Source: Lysobacter enzymogenes (lineage in GTDB: Bacteria > Pseudomonadota > Gammaproteobacteria > Xanthomonadales > Xanthomonadaceae). Taken from it: DNA of 64,000 nucleotides. A program made the translations under genes and the position numbers. The first letter of the stretch is position 1. Every line of letters starts with the position of its first letter. Shown one piece after another: positions 63,656-64,000 of the stretch. The notes under the pieces are model-generated. The model was given only the letters and a program-made list of their open reading frames with translations, did not search any database and was not told the DNA's origin. The stretch is taken from positions 5,096,501-5,160,500 of the forward strand of contig NZ_CP067395.1 in NCBI RefSeq assembly GCF_017355525.1. The letters are read 5' to 3'.

Positions 63656-64000
63656 CGGTCGAATATCCTTCGATTCGGATAAAAAGATGGCCGCCAATGA
63701 TACAGGCTCGGCCGGGAGCGCGCATTGTGCCGTGCCGGAGGGTTGTTCGGGCGTTAAGCGGCTCCTGAACGCCGGTCGCGCTTTGGACTTTGGATGGAGG
63801 TTGGATGCGGTGGCGCATGGGAAGCTTTGCCGGCGCGCCAGGAGGGCACGCCGAAGCCCGGACCGTCCTCCAGGAACGCCCAGTTCCCGCCGGGCCAGGG
63901 CTGTCATCGCACTGACCCGAAACCGCCATGCGGCTGTCGCTGCGCCGGCTCAGGCTGCGCGGCATACCGCCGCCCCTCGATGCGACGACTCCGATGCTGC
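63656..64000. other. Window end: metK upstream region, no gene seen
   Basis: The first ~40 bp hold the metK ribosome site and the 16-mer ATCTTTTTATCCGAAT (minus strand, 63673-63688), similar to one upstream of metF. Beyond ~63720 no convincing frame, hairpin or family repeat is seen; the region may be the promoter of a gene outside the window. Confidence 0.5.

Noticed and set aside
63656..63720. SAM riboswitch before metK
   Set aside because: The leader is too short and lacks the conserved SAM-riboswitch blocks.

Overview
The window is very GC-rich (visibly about 70%, not counted). The codon use, protein families and dispersed repeats suggest a Lysobacter-like member of the Xanthomonadaceae, a soil gammaproteobacterium rich in secreted hydrolases. 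This placement is inferred from gene content and from the repeat whose arm begins CTGTAGGAGCGGCGCGAGCC; no database was searched.

Layout. Positions 1-13.5 kb hold the 3' part of an RND efflux pump, a PTH2-like small protein, a GNAT enzyme, a TrmH-type RNA methyltransferase, a RebB-like (R-body) protein between two tandem repeat arrays, an M28 peptidase, an ASCH protein, mscL, an FAH-family enzyme, a Rieske protein and an SLC13 permease. Positions 13.6-21.7 kb hold trmB-thiG and, 6.2 kb away, thiS. Between them lies a forward cluster of TonB-dependent receptor, PI-PLC-like phosphodiesterase and secreted PHP-family phosphoesterase. Positions 22-29 kb carry a GDSL autotransporter esterase, tRNA-Gly(CCC), an unrecognised two-gene module, a small secreted Cys protein, a secreted subtilase and an AraC-family regulator. 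Positions 29.6-37.9 kb carry a complete seven-gene Wsp-type chemosensory operon ending in a diguanylate cyclase. Positions 38-48 kb hold two VOC proteins, a TonB-like membrane protein, the RimB-RimK pair, a PhoPQ-like two-component system, ilvE and a DUF4124 protein. Positions 48.6-64 kb hold a secreted M12 metalloprotease, metF, a GNAT enzyme, an alpha/beta hydrolase, a LytS/LytTR pair, ahcY behind an SAH riboswitch, an S9 peptidase, a NemR-like repressor with its CurA-like reductase, and metK.

Themes. Three methionine-cycle genes (metF, ahcY, metK) lie within 13.4 kb, and ahcY is under S-adenosylhomocysteine control. At least four secreted or periplasmic hydrolases fit a predatory or saprophytic lifestyle. 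Two inverted-repeat families and a roughly 115-bp tandem repeat family occupy gene junctions, especially between convergent genes.

The least explained loci are the 24.4-25.7 kb gene pair, the cluster that splits thiS from thiG, the lone RebB-like protein, and the leader at 42.97-43.16 kb, which has four helically spaced TTAAY repeats followed by a terminator far upstream of the next gene. No CRISPR array, transposase, integrase or complete prophage was seen.
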